23,364 bases of DNA from an uncultured Pseudomonadota bacterium (GTDB taxonomy: Bacteria > Pseudomonadota > Gammaproteobacteria > Burkholderiales > SCOH01), in NCBI GenBank assembly GCA_937863215.1, contig CALMFQ010000564.1, positions 1 to 23,364 of the forward strand, given 5' to 3'. A program made the position numbers and the translations under genes. Within the stretch, counting starts at the first letter, position 1. The number at the start of each line of letters is the position of its first letter. The notes beneath the pieces were generated by a model. That model ran no database searches and was not told the DNA's origin. It saw only the letters and a program-made list of their open reading frames with translations. Positions 1 to 7,293 of this stretch are shown here, one piece after another.

Positions 1-251
1 GGCCGCGACTGATAATCTGCGATATCGGCCTGCCCGGCCCGGCCCCTGCCGAGCTGCTGCTGCAACTGCGCACAGCCAGCGGCGACCAGCGCACGCCGGT
101 AATCGCGCTCGGCGCCAGCAATCTGCAGCAGGATATCGATGCCGCGCTGGCGGCCGGCTATCAGCGCTATCTGAGCAAGCCGATGAACATTCGCGAAATC
201 GCCGCAGCCTTGCGGCAAATGCTCGGCCAGCCCGGCACGAATCAGCCCTGA
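1..251 (+). CDS. C-terminal part of a response-regulator receiver domain (5'-truncated)
   Basis: The reading frame is open from the left edge to a TGA at 249-251 and encodes about 82 residues. They match the second half of a CheY-like receiver domain. The phospho-acceptor strand reads LIICDIGLPG, with the Asp at 21-23. The fourth strand reads TPVIALGAS. The conserved Lys-Pro pair lies in YLSKPMNIREI, with the Lys at 177-179, and a last helix ends the protein. No DNA-binding output domain follows. This is therefore either the C-terminal receiver of a hybrid histidine kinase or a stand-alone receiver; the start lies outside the window. The switch Thr/Ser usually found after the fourth strand is Gly here (111-113). 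The gene converges on pgpA with 22 nt between the stops, and I see no clear terminator there. Confidence 0.8.
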   Translation, partial: PRLIICDIGLPGPAPAELLLQLRTASGDQRTPVIALGASNLQQDIDAALAAGYQRYLSKPMNIREIAAALRQMLGQPGTNQP

Positions 252-273
252 GCGCTGCGGACTTAAGTATTTT

Positions 274-783
274 TCAGATCAGCGCACGCAGCAGGTAGCA
301 CAGCAGCAAGGTGTAGAGCGCCGCAACCAGATCGTCGAGCATGATGCCGAGCCCGCCGCCGACCGAATGGTCAAGTTTGCGGATGCCGGCCGGTTTCCAG
401 ATATCGAACACGCGAAACAGCACCACCCCCGCCGCCGCCCACGGCAGCGATTCGGGCAAGGCAGCCAGCACCAGCCAGACTGCGACCATTTCATCCCAGA
501 CGATGGCCGGATGATCCTGTACGCCGAGCGCCCGGGTGGTGCGGTCGCACAGCCAGATACCGAGCGCGAACAGCGGGATGCACAACAGGAAAATCAGCTG
601 CGGCGGCATTGCCAGATACAGCAGCGCATAAATCGGCACCGCCGCCAGCGAGCCAGCCGTCCCCGGCGCCTTGGGGCTGAGCCCGGAACCGAAACCGAGC
701 GCAAGAAAATGCACCGGGCTGGCAAGCAGGAAGCGGCGATCCGGCCGGATGGTCGCTGTGTTGATGGCGTCAGGGTGAGTCAA
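274..783 (-). CDS. pgpA: Phosphatidylglycerophosphatase A
   Basis: PgpA removes the phosphate from phosphatidylglycerophosphate at the inner membrane, giving phosphatidylglycerol. The protein shows the family signatures: FLALGFGSGLSP (residues 26-37), the acidic motif DHPAIVWDE (90-98), FRVFDIWKP (123-131) and a late Asp pair (150-151). Hydrophobic segments lie between them. I chose the TTG at 783: an AAGGA ribosome-binding site lies 10 nt upstream, and the resulting 169 residues match the usual length of about 170. An in-frame ATG at 831 would add 16 residues and lengthen the overlap with thiL from 14 to 62 nt. The coupling to thiL (thiL-pgpA) is a common proteobacterial arrangement and suggests a shared transcript. 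Identity is secure; the start is likely but not certain. Confidence 0.93.
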   Translation of the reverse strand: MTHPDAINTATIRPDRRFLLASPVHFLALGFGSGLSPKAPGTAGSLAAVPIYALLYLAMPPQLIFLLCIPLFALGIWLCDRTTRALGVQDHPAIVWDEMVAVWLVLAALPESLPWAAAGVVLFRVFDIWKPAGIRKLDHSVGGGLGIMLDDLVAALYTLLLCYLLRALI

Positions 784-1726
784 AATGGTCGAATCCTTGC
801 AAATGATGGGGAATGGGCCGGCGGTCCGCATCCAGCAGCGTTACGCCATTGCCACGCACGATGCGGCCGACGCGGGTCAGCGGCAGCTGCAATTGCCGGC
901 CCAGCGCCTCGATCTGCGCCCGCTGACCCGGCGCAGCGCTGAAGCACAGTTCGTAATCGTCGCCACCGGCCAGCATGCAACGGCGCTGCGCCGCCTCGTC
1001 CAGCACCTGCAGCACCGATGAACGCAGAAAATCCGGCCAGTACAGCTCGGCACCGCAGCTGGAGCGCTCGCAGATATGCTGCAGATCGCCCAGCAGGCCA
1101 TCGGACAAATCGATCGCGCAGCGGCTGATGCCGCGCAGCGCCAAGCCCAGCGCAATGCGTGGCTGCGGCGCATGCAGCCGCGCCAGGGCAATATCGGCCT
1201 GCGGCGCCGGCAACCGCCATTCGCCCTGCAGATGACGCAGGCCGGCAGCCGCCTCGCCCAGCATGCCGCTGACCCAGATGTCGTCGCCCGGCCGCGCCTG
1301 ATCGCGCCGCAACGCCAGCTGCGCCGGTACTTCGCCAATGATCTGCAGCGACAGGTTGAGCGGCCCGCGCGTGGTGTCGCCGCCAACTAGCGCCGTTTCG
1401 TATTGTTCGGCTACACTGAACAGACCTTGGCTGAAGCGCCGCAGCCAGTCTGGATCGGCTTGCGGCAATGCCAGCGACAGCAAAAACCAGCGCGGCCGGG
1501 CCCCCATTGCGGCGAGGTCGGACAGATTCACCGCCAGCGCTTTCTGGCCAAGCAGAAACGGATCGGCGTCGGCAAAAAAATGCCGCCCCGCCACCAGCAT
1601 ATCCGCCGACACCGCCAGTACCGCTCCCGGGGTCGGCTGCAGCAAGGCAGCATCGTCACCGATACCGAGCAGGGCACCCTGGTCGTGGTGATGAAAGTAA
1701 TGCCGGATCAATTCAAATTCATTCAT
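770..1726 (-). CDS. thiL: Thiamine-monophosphate kinase
   Basis: ThiL phosphorylates thiamine monophosphate with ATP to give the cofactor thiamine diphosphate, the last step of the pathway in the cytosol. The 318-residue protein has the normal family length and starts MNEFELIRHYF, a typical ThiL N-terminus. Visible motifs are GIGDDAA (21-27), NLSDLAAMGA (67-76), VGGDTTRG (114-121) and IDLSDGLLGDL (205-215), which belong to the PurM/ThiL ATP-binding fold with its Mg-binding aspartates. Its stop overlaps the start of pgpA. Its ATG is only 14 nt from the divergent ggt ATG, so its promoter must lie inside ggt. I see no good Shine-Dalgarno sequence before this ATG, but the protein N-terminus supports it. 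Confidence 0.96.
   Translation of the reverse strand: MNEFELIRHYFHHHDQGALLGIGDDAALLQPTPGAVLAVSADMLVAGRHFFADADPFLLGQKALAVNLSDLAAMGARPRWFLLSLALPQADPDWLRRFSQGLFSVAEQYETALVGGDTTRGPLNLSLQIIGEVPAQLALRRDQARPGDDIWVSGMLGEAAAGLRHLQGEWRLPAPQADIALARLHAPQPRIALGLALRGISRCAIDLSDGLLGDLQHICERSSCGAELYWPDFLRSSVLQVLDEAAQRRCMLAGGDDYELCFSAAPGQRAQIEALGRQLQLPLTRVGRIVRGNGVTLLDADRRPIPHHLQGFDHFDSP
794..798 (-). promoter_or_regulatory. Ribosome-binding site deciding the pgpA start
   Basis: AAGGA on the minus strand lies within the end of thiL, 10 nt upstream of a TTG codon at 783. It favours that TTG over the ATG at 831, which would need a longer overlap with thiL. Confidence 0.5.
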
Positions 1727-1740
1727 GGCGGCGCAAGTAT

Positions 1741-3477
1741 ATGCGAAAACTGCTTATTTTTTCCGCACTTCTCCCCTTGGCAATCGGCAGCGCAGATGCC
1801 GATTACTCAATGCCGGAACGGGCAACCGCCCGCGAAACCAAGCCAGTAGTTAAAGCACGCCATTTCCTGGCAGTCACGGCGCACCCGCTCGCGACCCAGG
1901 CGGCGCACCAGATTCTCAAACAGGGTGGCACAGCGGTGGATGCGGCGATTGCGGCGCAGATGGTGCTGACGCTGGTGGAGCCGCAATCGTCCGGTATCGG
2001 CGGCGGTGGCTTCATGCTGCACTATGCGGCGCGCAAGCAGAAGCTGCAGGCATTCGACGGGCGCGAAGTCGCACCGATGAATGCCATGTCCGGCCGCTTT
2101 CTCGATGGCGACGACAAGCCGCTGGAGCGCGATGCCGCCATCCGCAGCGGCAAGGCGGTAGGTGTGCCCGGCCTGCTGGCCATGCTGGCCGAAGCGCACC
2201 GCCAGCACGGCCGGCTGTCGTGGGCAACACTGTTCCAGCCGGCAATCGCGCTTGCCAGCGACGGCTTTCCGATTTCGCCGCGCCTGCACCGGCTGATCGC
2301 CAAGGATCGTTTGCTGTGCAACAGTCCGACCAGCAAAGAATATTTCTGTGCAGCCGATGGCAGCGCCAAAGCCGAAGGCAGCATACTGAAGAATCCGGCA
2401 TTGGCCGACACGCTGCAACTGATTGCCAGACAAGGGCCGGACAGCTTTTATCGCGGCCCGCTGACCACGGCGATGATCGAAACTGTCGACAAAGCGCTGG
2501 CCGGCGAGCCGGGGCTGACAGCGGGAGATTTCGCCGGCTATCAGGCAATCGAGCGGGCGCCGCTATGCGGTCAGTTCCGCCAGTGGCAGGTATGCGGCAT
2601 GCCTCCACCCAGCGCCGGCGGCGTGGCTCTGCTGCAGATGCTGGGGTTGATGCAGCGGCAGAATATCGGTCAATATCCGTACCGGTCGGCGCAAGCCATT
2701 CATCTGTTCGCCGACATCGGCCGGCTCGCCTATGCCGACCGGGATCGCTACATCGCCGATCCGGACGTGATGGACGTACCGGTCGGCGCGCTGCTCAACA
2801 CCAGCTATCTGGATCAACGCAACAGCCTGCTGCAGCGCGACCGCAGCATCGGCAAAGCCGCAGCCGGGCAGCCGTGGCGCTTTACCGACAGCGAGCGGCA
2901 CTCCTCCGATTCGCAATCGGAGCGCCCCGCCACCACGCATATGAGCATTGTCGACAAGCAGGGCAATATCGTCGCGCTCACCAGTTCGATTGAGGATGCG
3001 TTCGGCAGCCGGCTGATGGTGCGCGGATTCCTGCTCAACAACCAGCTTAGCGATTTTGCCTTTGCGCCGTTCGCCGACGGCGAGCCGGTGCTGAACCGGG
3101 TCGGGCCGGGCAAACGGCCACGCAGTTCGATGTCGCCGACGATAGTGCTGGAGCACGGGAAAAAACCGGTCATCGCGTTAGGCTCGGCCGGCGGGCCGAA
3201 TATCATCAACCATGTCGCGCGCGTGCTGGCGGGCACCCTGGAGTGGCAACAGCCGATGCAGAAAACGATTGAGGCACCGAATTACGGCAGCCGCAACGGT
3301 GCTACCGAGCTGGAAAGCGATGCCGAATGGGGGCCGCTGCCGGCACAATTGCAGGCACTCGGCCATGACACCGAACTGCGTGAAATCAACAGTGGCATTC
3401 ACGCAATCCGCCGCGACCGGCAATACTGGGTCAGCGGCACCGACCCGCGGCGCGAAGGAGTGGCCAGCGGGGAATAA
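1741..3477 (+). CDS. ggt: Gamma-glutamyltransferase (glutathione hydrolase), exported
   Basis: GGT cleaves the gamma-glutamyl bond of glutathione and related compounds, transferring the glutamyl group to water or an amino acid, usually in the periplasm. The 578-residue precursor begins with a signal peptide (MRKLLIFSALLPLAIGSADA, cut likely after residue 20), which fixes the start at 1741 although the frame stays open upstream. The proenzyme cuts itself before the catalytic Thr; here this is Thr398 (codon 2932-2934) in the motif TTHMSIVDKQGN. Further family motifs are GGGGFMLHY in the large subunit, and GFLLNNQLSDF, RPRSSMSPTIV and LGSAGGPNIINHV in the small subunit. The gene stands alone on the plus strand, divergent from thiL and convergent with a small exported protein 3 nt away. 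No obvious Shine-Dalgarno sequence precedes the ATG. Confidence 0.95.
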   Translation: MRKLLIFSALLPLAIGSADADYSMPERATARETKPVVKARHFLAVTAHPLATQAAHQILKQGGTAVDAAIAAQMVLTLVEPQSSGIGGGGFMLHYAARKQKLQAFDGREVAPMNAMSGRFLDGDDKPLERDAAIRSGKAVGVPGLLAMLAEAHRQHGRLSWATLFQPAIALASDGFPISPRLHRLIAKDRLLCNSPTSKEYFCAADGSAKAEGSILKNPALADTLQLIARQGPDSFYRGPLTTAMIETVDKALAGEPGLTAGDFAGYQAIERAPLCGQFRQWQVCGMPPPSAGGVALLQMLGLMQRQNIGQYPYRSAQAIHLFADIGRLAYADRDRYIADPDVMDVPVGALLNTSYLDQRNSLLQRDRSIGKAAAGQPWRFTDSERHSSDSQSERPATTHMSIVDKQGNIVALTSSIEDAFGSRLMVRGFLLNNQLSDFAFAPFADGEPVLNRVGPGKRPRSSMSPTIVLEHGKKPVIALGSAGGPNIINHVARVLAGTLEWQQPMQKTIEAPNYGSRNGATELESDAEWGPLPAQLQALGHDTELREINSGIHAIRRDRQYWVSGTDPRREGVASGE

Positions 3478-3480
3478 GGA

Positions 3481-3792
3481 TTATTTATGGCCCGCCCTGC
3501 CGGCCGCGGTTGCCGGCTTGACGGCACTACTGAGCAATTCTTCGCGTACCGGCTGGCACTCGGCATCGAACTGTTTCTGCAGCTCGGCTTTTTTGCTGGC
3601 CATTTTTTCCAGATCCCAGCGCTGGTTGAAACCGAGTCGCTCACGCTTCTCGATCACCGCTTGCTGATCGAGAAACTTCTGGCAATGCTGCTTTTGCAAG
3701 GCATGCATCTTGGCTGGATCGTAGGCGTAGTTTTCCGCCCCGGCCATTCCGGCGGCAGTCAGCAACAACAGCATCAAATAGCGAACGGGCAT
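3481..3792 (-). CDS. Small exported protein of unknown function
   Basis: I do not recognise a family. The 103-residue product has a clear signal peptide (MPVRYLMLLLLTAAGMAGA, cut before Glu20). The mature part of about 84 residues is highly charged and probably helical, rich in Lys, Glu and Gln. It has single cysteines at residues 37 and 79 that could form one disulfide in the periplasm; this is inference. The tail from about residue 88 is Ala/Gly-rich and probably disordered. A GGAG ribosome-binding site lies 9 nt before the ATG, and the gene starts 3 nt after the pabC stop, so it is probably the last gene of the pab transcript. In many Proteobacteria mltG (yceG) follows pabC; this protein bears no resemblance to MltG. 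Confidence 0.75.
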   Translation of the reverse strand: MPVRYLMLLLLTAAGMAGAENYAYDPAKMHALQKQHCQKFLDQQAVIEKRERLGFNQRWDLEKMASKKAELQKQFDAECQPVREELLSSAVKPATAAGRAGHK

Positions 3793-3795
3793 GGG

Positions 3796-4629
3796 TCAGA
3801 CTCCAAAAAGCTCAAGATGGCACATCGATTCGTCCAGCGCCAGCTGCAATTGGCGCAGCAACGGGAATACCGTCCAGCGGCGCTCACCCAGCGCCCGTAC
3901 CGGCCACAACCCGATCAGGCTGTTGCACAGGCCAACCTCCTCTGCCTGCAGCAATTGCTGTAGCGACACGCGGCCGACTTCTACTTCCATGCCCAGATCG
4001 AATGCAGCCTGCAATACCAGGTCGCGCATCACGCCAGCCACGCCGCACTGATCCAGCGCCGGTGTCAGCAGGCGGCCGTCGCGGATCAGCAATAGATTGC
4101 TCATGGTGCCTTCGATCACATTGCCGGCGTGATCGAGCAGGATGCCTTCGCGGATTGCCGGATCGTCCCACTCGTTGCGCGCCAGCACATTTTCCAGCCG
4201 ATTCAGATGCTTGATGCCGGCCAGGCGCGGCTGCCATCCCAGGCGCAATTCACACAGCCGCACTGCCACGCCGCTGCCGCCGCATTCGGGTGGATAATCG
4301 GCCGGCGGGCTGGGCAAGACCATCCAGTTGCAGCGCTGGTATTCCGGATAGCGGTAGCCGCGCGTGCCGCAGCCGCGCGTCACCATCAGCTTCAGCGTCG
4401 CATCGCGCTGCGTGCCGAGCGCCTGCCGCAGCGCGGCAAGCCAGTCGGTCTCGGGCGGGCAATCGAGCTGCAATGCGCTGCAATCTTCCGCCAGCTTGCG
4501 CAGCTGCTGCGGCCAATGCAGCAGCTTACCGTCGCGCAGCGCCAGAGTGCGGAATACACCGTCGCCGTACATCAGGCCACGGTCGAGCACGGCCACTGTG
4601 TTGGCGCCAACGCCATTGACCACCATCAT
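3796..4629 (-). CDS. pabC: Aminodeoxychorismate lyase
   Basis: PabC is a PLP enzyme of the branched-chain aminotransferase fold (class IV). It releases pyruvate from 4-amino-4-deoxychorismate to give p-aminobenzoate for folate. The 277-residue protein has the family N-terminus with DRGLMYGDGVFRT (residues 16-28). The PLP lysine is Lys140 in AGIKHLNRLENVLARNEW, very close to the E. coli active-site sequence. Later motifs IREGILLDHAGNVIEGTMSN and a Gly-Val-Met segment fit the cofactor phosphate and carboxylate sites. Its ATG overlaps the pabB stop (ATGA, 4 nt), so the two subunit activities of PABA synthesis are translationally coupled. A D-amino-acid or branched-chain aminotransferase is the alternative, but the pabB neighbour makes PabC far more likely. 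Confidence 0.93.
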   Translation of the reverse strand: MMVVNGVGANTVAVLDRGLMYGDGVFRTLALRDGKLLHWPQQLRKLAEDCSALQLDCPPETDWLAALRQALGTQRDATLKLMVTRGCGTRGYRYPEYQRCNWMVLPSPPADYPPECGGSGVAVRLCELRLGWQPRLAGIKHLNRLENVLARNEWDDPAIREGILLDHAGNVIEGTMSNLLLIRDGRLLTPALDQCGVAGVMRDLVLQAAFDLGMEVEVGRVSLQQLLQAEEVGLCNSLIGLWPVRALGERRWTVFPLLRQLQLALDESMCHLELFGV

Positions 4630-5936
4630 TGGTTCACCCCCAGTGCGCGCAGCAGGCCGCGTGCCTTGGCGCGGGTTTCCTGCAGTTCGCGCTGCGGGTC
4701 GGAGTCGGCAACGATGCCGGCACCGGCACGAAAGCGCAATCTGTCGCCCTGCTGCATGTAGCTGCGAATCAGGATATTGCTGTCGAGGCTGCCGTCGAGA
4801 TTCAGGTAGCCGAAACTGCCGGTATAGGCCAGGCGCGGCGCGGTTTCCAGCTCGGCGATGATCTGCATGGTGCGTACCTTGGGGCAGCCGGTGATGGTGC
4901 CGCCCGGAAACATCGCGCGCAGCGCCGCCACCGGCGACACATCGGCACGCAACCGGCCACTGACGGTCGATTCGATATGATGCACGTAGCTGTAACTGGC
5001 TACCGCCATCAGTTCATCGACACGCACCGTGCCCGGCTGACAGATTCGTCCCAGATCGTTGCGCTCCAGATCGATCAGCATCACGTGTTCGGCGCGCTCC
5101 TTGGTGCTGGCGACCAGCCGCGCCTTCAGCTGCGCGTCTTCGTCCGGATCGCTCGAACGCGGATGGGTGCCGGCAATCGGCCGTGTCAGCGCCTGGCCGC
5201 CACGCACCTGCAACAGCCGCTCCGGCGAGGAGCTGACGATCTGGCTGCGGCCGAAATCGAACAGGCCGGAAAACGGAGCCGGATTGGCGCGTCGCAGGCT
5301 GGCGTAAACCGCGTCGGCATCGAAGCCGGGCGCCAGTTGCGCCTGCCAGCCACGCGACAGGTTGACCTGGAAGACATCGCCCTCGTAGATATAGGACTTG
5401 ATGCGCTCAACGCCGCCGAGAAAGGTTTGCGCTTCATCTTCCGCCAGCGCCTGCAGCTGCAACGGTGCGGCGCCAACCGGCGGCCAGTCTGTGCCGGCGA
5501 GCTGTAGCAGGTGTTGCGCCAGCGCCGCACTTTCGGCGCTTACCCAAGCCTGGCGGCGCTTGCGGTCCAGCACAACCGCGCCACGCGAGCGTGCCAGCGC
5601 CGCCACCGGAAAATCGTCCTGCCAGTCGCGCGCGACTACCGTCGGCTCCAGCAGGTGCAGCAGTTCGTAGCCGAGAAAATAAATCCAGCCGCCACGAAAC
5701 GGCAACTGCGCGGCAGAGTCGGCAACGCATGCGGGGCGGTCTTGCCAGGCGCGCTCGAATGCCGGCCAGAAGCCTGCCGCATCCTGCATGCTCCACAACT
5801 GCGGTGCGGCATCGCAATGAAACAGCAGATCCCAGCCTTCGCTACCGGCAGATTGCAACAGCAACGGAAATTGTTGCGGCTGTGCCGCGCGCAGAGCGGC
5901 GAGATCGGGAAGAAAATTGAGAGGCGTGACAAACAT
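4626..5936 (-). CDS. pabB: Aminodeoxychorismate synthase component I
   Basis: PabB aminates chorismate to aminodeoxychorismate, using ammonia from a glutamine amidotransferase partner (PabA/TrpG) that is not in this window. The chorismate-binding domain is complete: RPIAGTHPR (252-260), LIDLERNDLGR (287-297), VHHIESTVSGRL (318-329), FPGGTITGCPKVR (343-355) and GAGIVADSDPQRE (405-417). The ATG at 5936 gives 436 residues and a normal N-terminus (PLNFLPDL...FPLLLQSA). An upstream GTG/ATG extension to 6056 would overlap fabF and looks non-genic. Residue 255 is Ala where E. coli PabB has its active-site Lys274; Ala is typical of anthranilate synthase (TrpE). The overlap with pabC argues for the PABA role, but a TrpE-like activity cannot be excluded from sequence alone. 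Confidence 0.88.
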   Translation of the reverse strand: MFVTPLNFLPDLAALRAAQPQQFPLLLQSAGSEGWDLLFHCDAAPQLWSMQDAAGFWPAFERAWQDRPACVADSAAQLPFRGGWIYFLGYELLHLLEPTVVARDWQDDFPVAALARSRGAVVLDRKRRQAWVSAESAALAQHLLQLAGTDWPPVGAAPLQLQALAEDEAQTFLGGVERIKSYIYEGDVFQVNLSRGWQAQLAPGFDADAVYASLRRANPAPFSGLFDFGRSQIVSSSPERLLQVRGGQALTRPIAGTHPRSSDPDEDAQLKARLVASTKERAEHVMLIDLERNDLGRICQPGTVRVDELMAVASYSYVHHIESTVSGRLRADVSPVAALRAMFPGGTITGCPKVRTMQIIAELETAPRLAYTGSFGYLNLDGSLDSNILIRSYMQQGDRLRFRAGAGIVADSDPQRELQETRAKARGLLRALGVNQ

Positions 5937-5943
5937 CGGGGTC

Positions 5944-5968
5944 CAGGCGGGCCTGTACGGCCCGCCTG
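5944..5968 (-). other. Hairpin in the fabF-pabB gap
   Basis: A perfect 10-bp GC-rich inverted repeat (CAGGCGGGCC at 5944-5953 and its complement at 5959-5968) with a 5-nt loop fills most of the 37-nt gap between fabF and pabB. It begins 5 nt after the fabF stop. No U-tract follows in the direction of transcription, so it is more likely an mRNA 3'-end stabiliser or partial attenuator than a full intrinsic terminator. Structure seen; role inferred. Confidence 0.6.
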
Positions 5969-5973
5969 CGCTA

Positions 5974-7215
5974 TCAGCTGCAGCGTTTGAAAACCAACGT
6001 GCCGTTGGTGCCGCCAAAGCCGAACGAGTTGGAGATGGCGTAGTCGATGCGGGCATCGCGCGCTGTATTCGGCACGTAGTCCAGATCGCAGGCCGGGTCC
6101 TGCTCGCTCAGGTTGATGGTCGGCGGCAGAATCTGGTTCTGCAGCGCCAGCACGGTGTAAATGGCCTCTACGCCACCGGCCGCCCCCAGCAGGTGGCCGG
6201 TCATCGACTTGGTCGAGCTGACGGCCACGGCCTTGGCGTGTTCGCCGAAGCACAGCTTGACGCCGGTGGTTTCCGCCAGATCGCCCAGCGGCGTGGAAGT
6301 GCCGTGAGCATTGATGTAACCGACCTGATCGGCATTGATTCCGGCGTTGCGCAACGCATTCTTCATGCACAGCGCCGCGCCGCTGCCGTCTTCGCACGGT
6401 GCGGTCATGTGGTAGGCATCGGCGCTCATGCCAAAGCCGACCAGCTCGGCGTAGATTTTCGCGCCGCGCTTTTTCGCGTGTTCGTATTCTTCCAGTACCA
6501 GCACCCCGGCGCCTTCGCCCAGCACGAAGCCGTCGCGGCCGGTGTCCCACGGCCGGCTGGCAGCGGCCGGATCGTCGTTACGGGTGCTCAGCGCACGCGC
6601 CGAGGCAAAACCGCCGATAGCCAACGGGCACACGGTCGATTCGCTGCCGCCGGCGATCATCACGTCGGCATCGCCGTATTCGATCATGCGGCCGGCGTCG
6701 CCAATCGAATGCGCCGCCGAAGTGCAGGCGCTGACGATACCGAAGTTCGGTCCGCGATAGCCGTACAGGATCGACAGCTGGCCGGCGATCATGTTGATGA
6801 TCGAGCCGGGAATGAAGAATGGCGATACCTTGCGTGGGCCGCCTTGCAGCATTGCAGAATGGGTATCCTCGATCATCGGCAGGCCGCCAATGCCGGAGCC
6901 GATGATGACACCGACCCGGTCCTTGTCGAGCACCGTGTCTTCCAGCCCGGCATCGCGAATCGCCTGAATGCCGGCAGCCATGCCGTAATGAATGAATGTA
7001 TCGAGCCGGCGCGCTTCTTTCGGATTGATGTAGGCAGCCACATCGAAATCCTTCACCTCGCCGGCAATCTGCGATGCAAACTGGCTGGCGTCGAAGCGGG
7101 TGATTCGGGTAATGCCGGATTTGCCGGCGACGATATTGGCCCAGCCCTCTTCCACCGTATTGCCAACTGGTGCGAGGTGCCCCAGGCCCGTGACGACTAC
7201 TCTGCGTCTGGACAA
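5974..7215 (-). CDS. fabF: 3-oxoacyl-[acyl-carrier-protein] synthase II (KAS II)
   Basis: FabF condenses malonyl-AcpP with growing acyl-AcpP in the elongation cycle and is needed for the palmitoleate to cis-vaccenate step. The 413-residue protein has the full KAS triad: Cys164 in SACTSAAHS, His304 in NAHGTSTPLGD and His341 in SMTGHLLGAAGG. The N-terminus RRRVVVTGLGHLAPVGNT is typical. The start is TTG at 7215, supported by AGGTGG 7 nt upstream; no nearby ATG would preserve the conserved N-terminus. It follows acpP by 78 nt, with a hairpin in the gap, as in the conserved acpP-fabF pair of Proteobacteria. Confidence 0.97.
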   Translation of the reverse strand: MSRRRVVVTGLGHLAPVGNTVEEGWANIVAGKSGITRITRFDASQFASQIAGEVKDFDVAAYINPKEARRLDTFIHYGMAAGIQAIRDAGLEDTVLDKDRVGVIIGSGIGGLPMIEDTHSAMLQGGPRKVSPFFIPGSIINMIAGQLSILYGYRGPNFGIVSACTSAAHSIGDAGRMIEYGDADVMIAGGSESTVCPLAIGGFASARALSTRNDDPAAASRPWDTGRDGFVLGEGAGVLVLEEYEHAKKRGAKIYAELVGFGMSADAYHMTAPCEDGSGAALCMKNALRNAGINADQVGYINAHGTSTPLGDLAETTGVKLCFGEHAKAVAVSSTKSMTGHLLGAAGGVEAIYTVLALQNQILPPTINLSEQDPACDLDYVPNTARDARIDYAISNSFGFGGTNGTLVFKRCS

Positions 7216-7222
7216 GGTCGTT

Positions 7223-7228
7223 CCACCT
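7223..7228 (-). promoter_or_regulatory. Ribosome-binding site deciding the fabF TTG start
   Basis: AGGTGG on the minus strand stands 7 nt before the TTG at 7215. It supports this non-ATG start of fabF. Confidence 0.55.
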
Positions 7229-7257
7229 ATTTTGGGATCAAAGCGAGGAGAATCCGC

Positions 7258-7286
7258 GCCGGTGGCCGAGCAATGTCGCCACCGGC
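7258..7286 (-). other. Hairpin in the acpP-fabF gap
   Basis: A perfect 9-bp inverted repeat (GCCGGTGGC at 7258-7266, complement at 7278-7286) with an 11-nt loop begins 7 nt after the acpP stop. The sequence after it on the minus strand has no U-run. It could protect the acpP mRNA end or partly terminate before fabF, which would fit the much higher need for AcpP than for FabF. The role is inferred. Confidence 0.55.
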
Positions 7287-7293
7287 AACCGGA

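Noticed and set aside
1468..1740. Upstream extension of the ggt frame
   Set aside because: The frame is open, but the sequence is antisense to thiL and the signal peptide begins at the ATG at 1741.
4626..5936. Annotation of this gene as anthranilate synthase trpE
   Set aside because: The PIAGT motif points that way, but the 4-nt overlap with pabC and the overall PabB-like pattern make the PABA role more likely. The doubt is recorded as a finding.
5937..6056. Upstream extension of pabB into fabF
   Set aside because: The 40 extra residues are low-complexity, overlap fabF in another frame and lack similarity to PabB; the ATG at 5936 gives a normal N-terminus.
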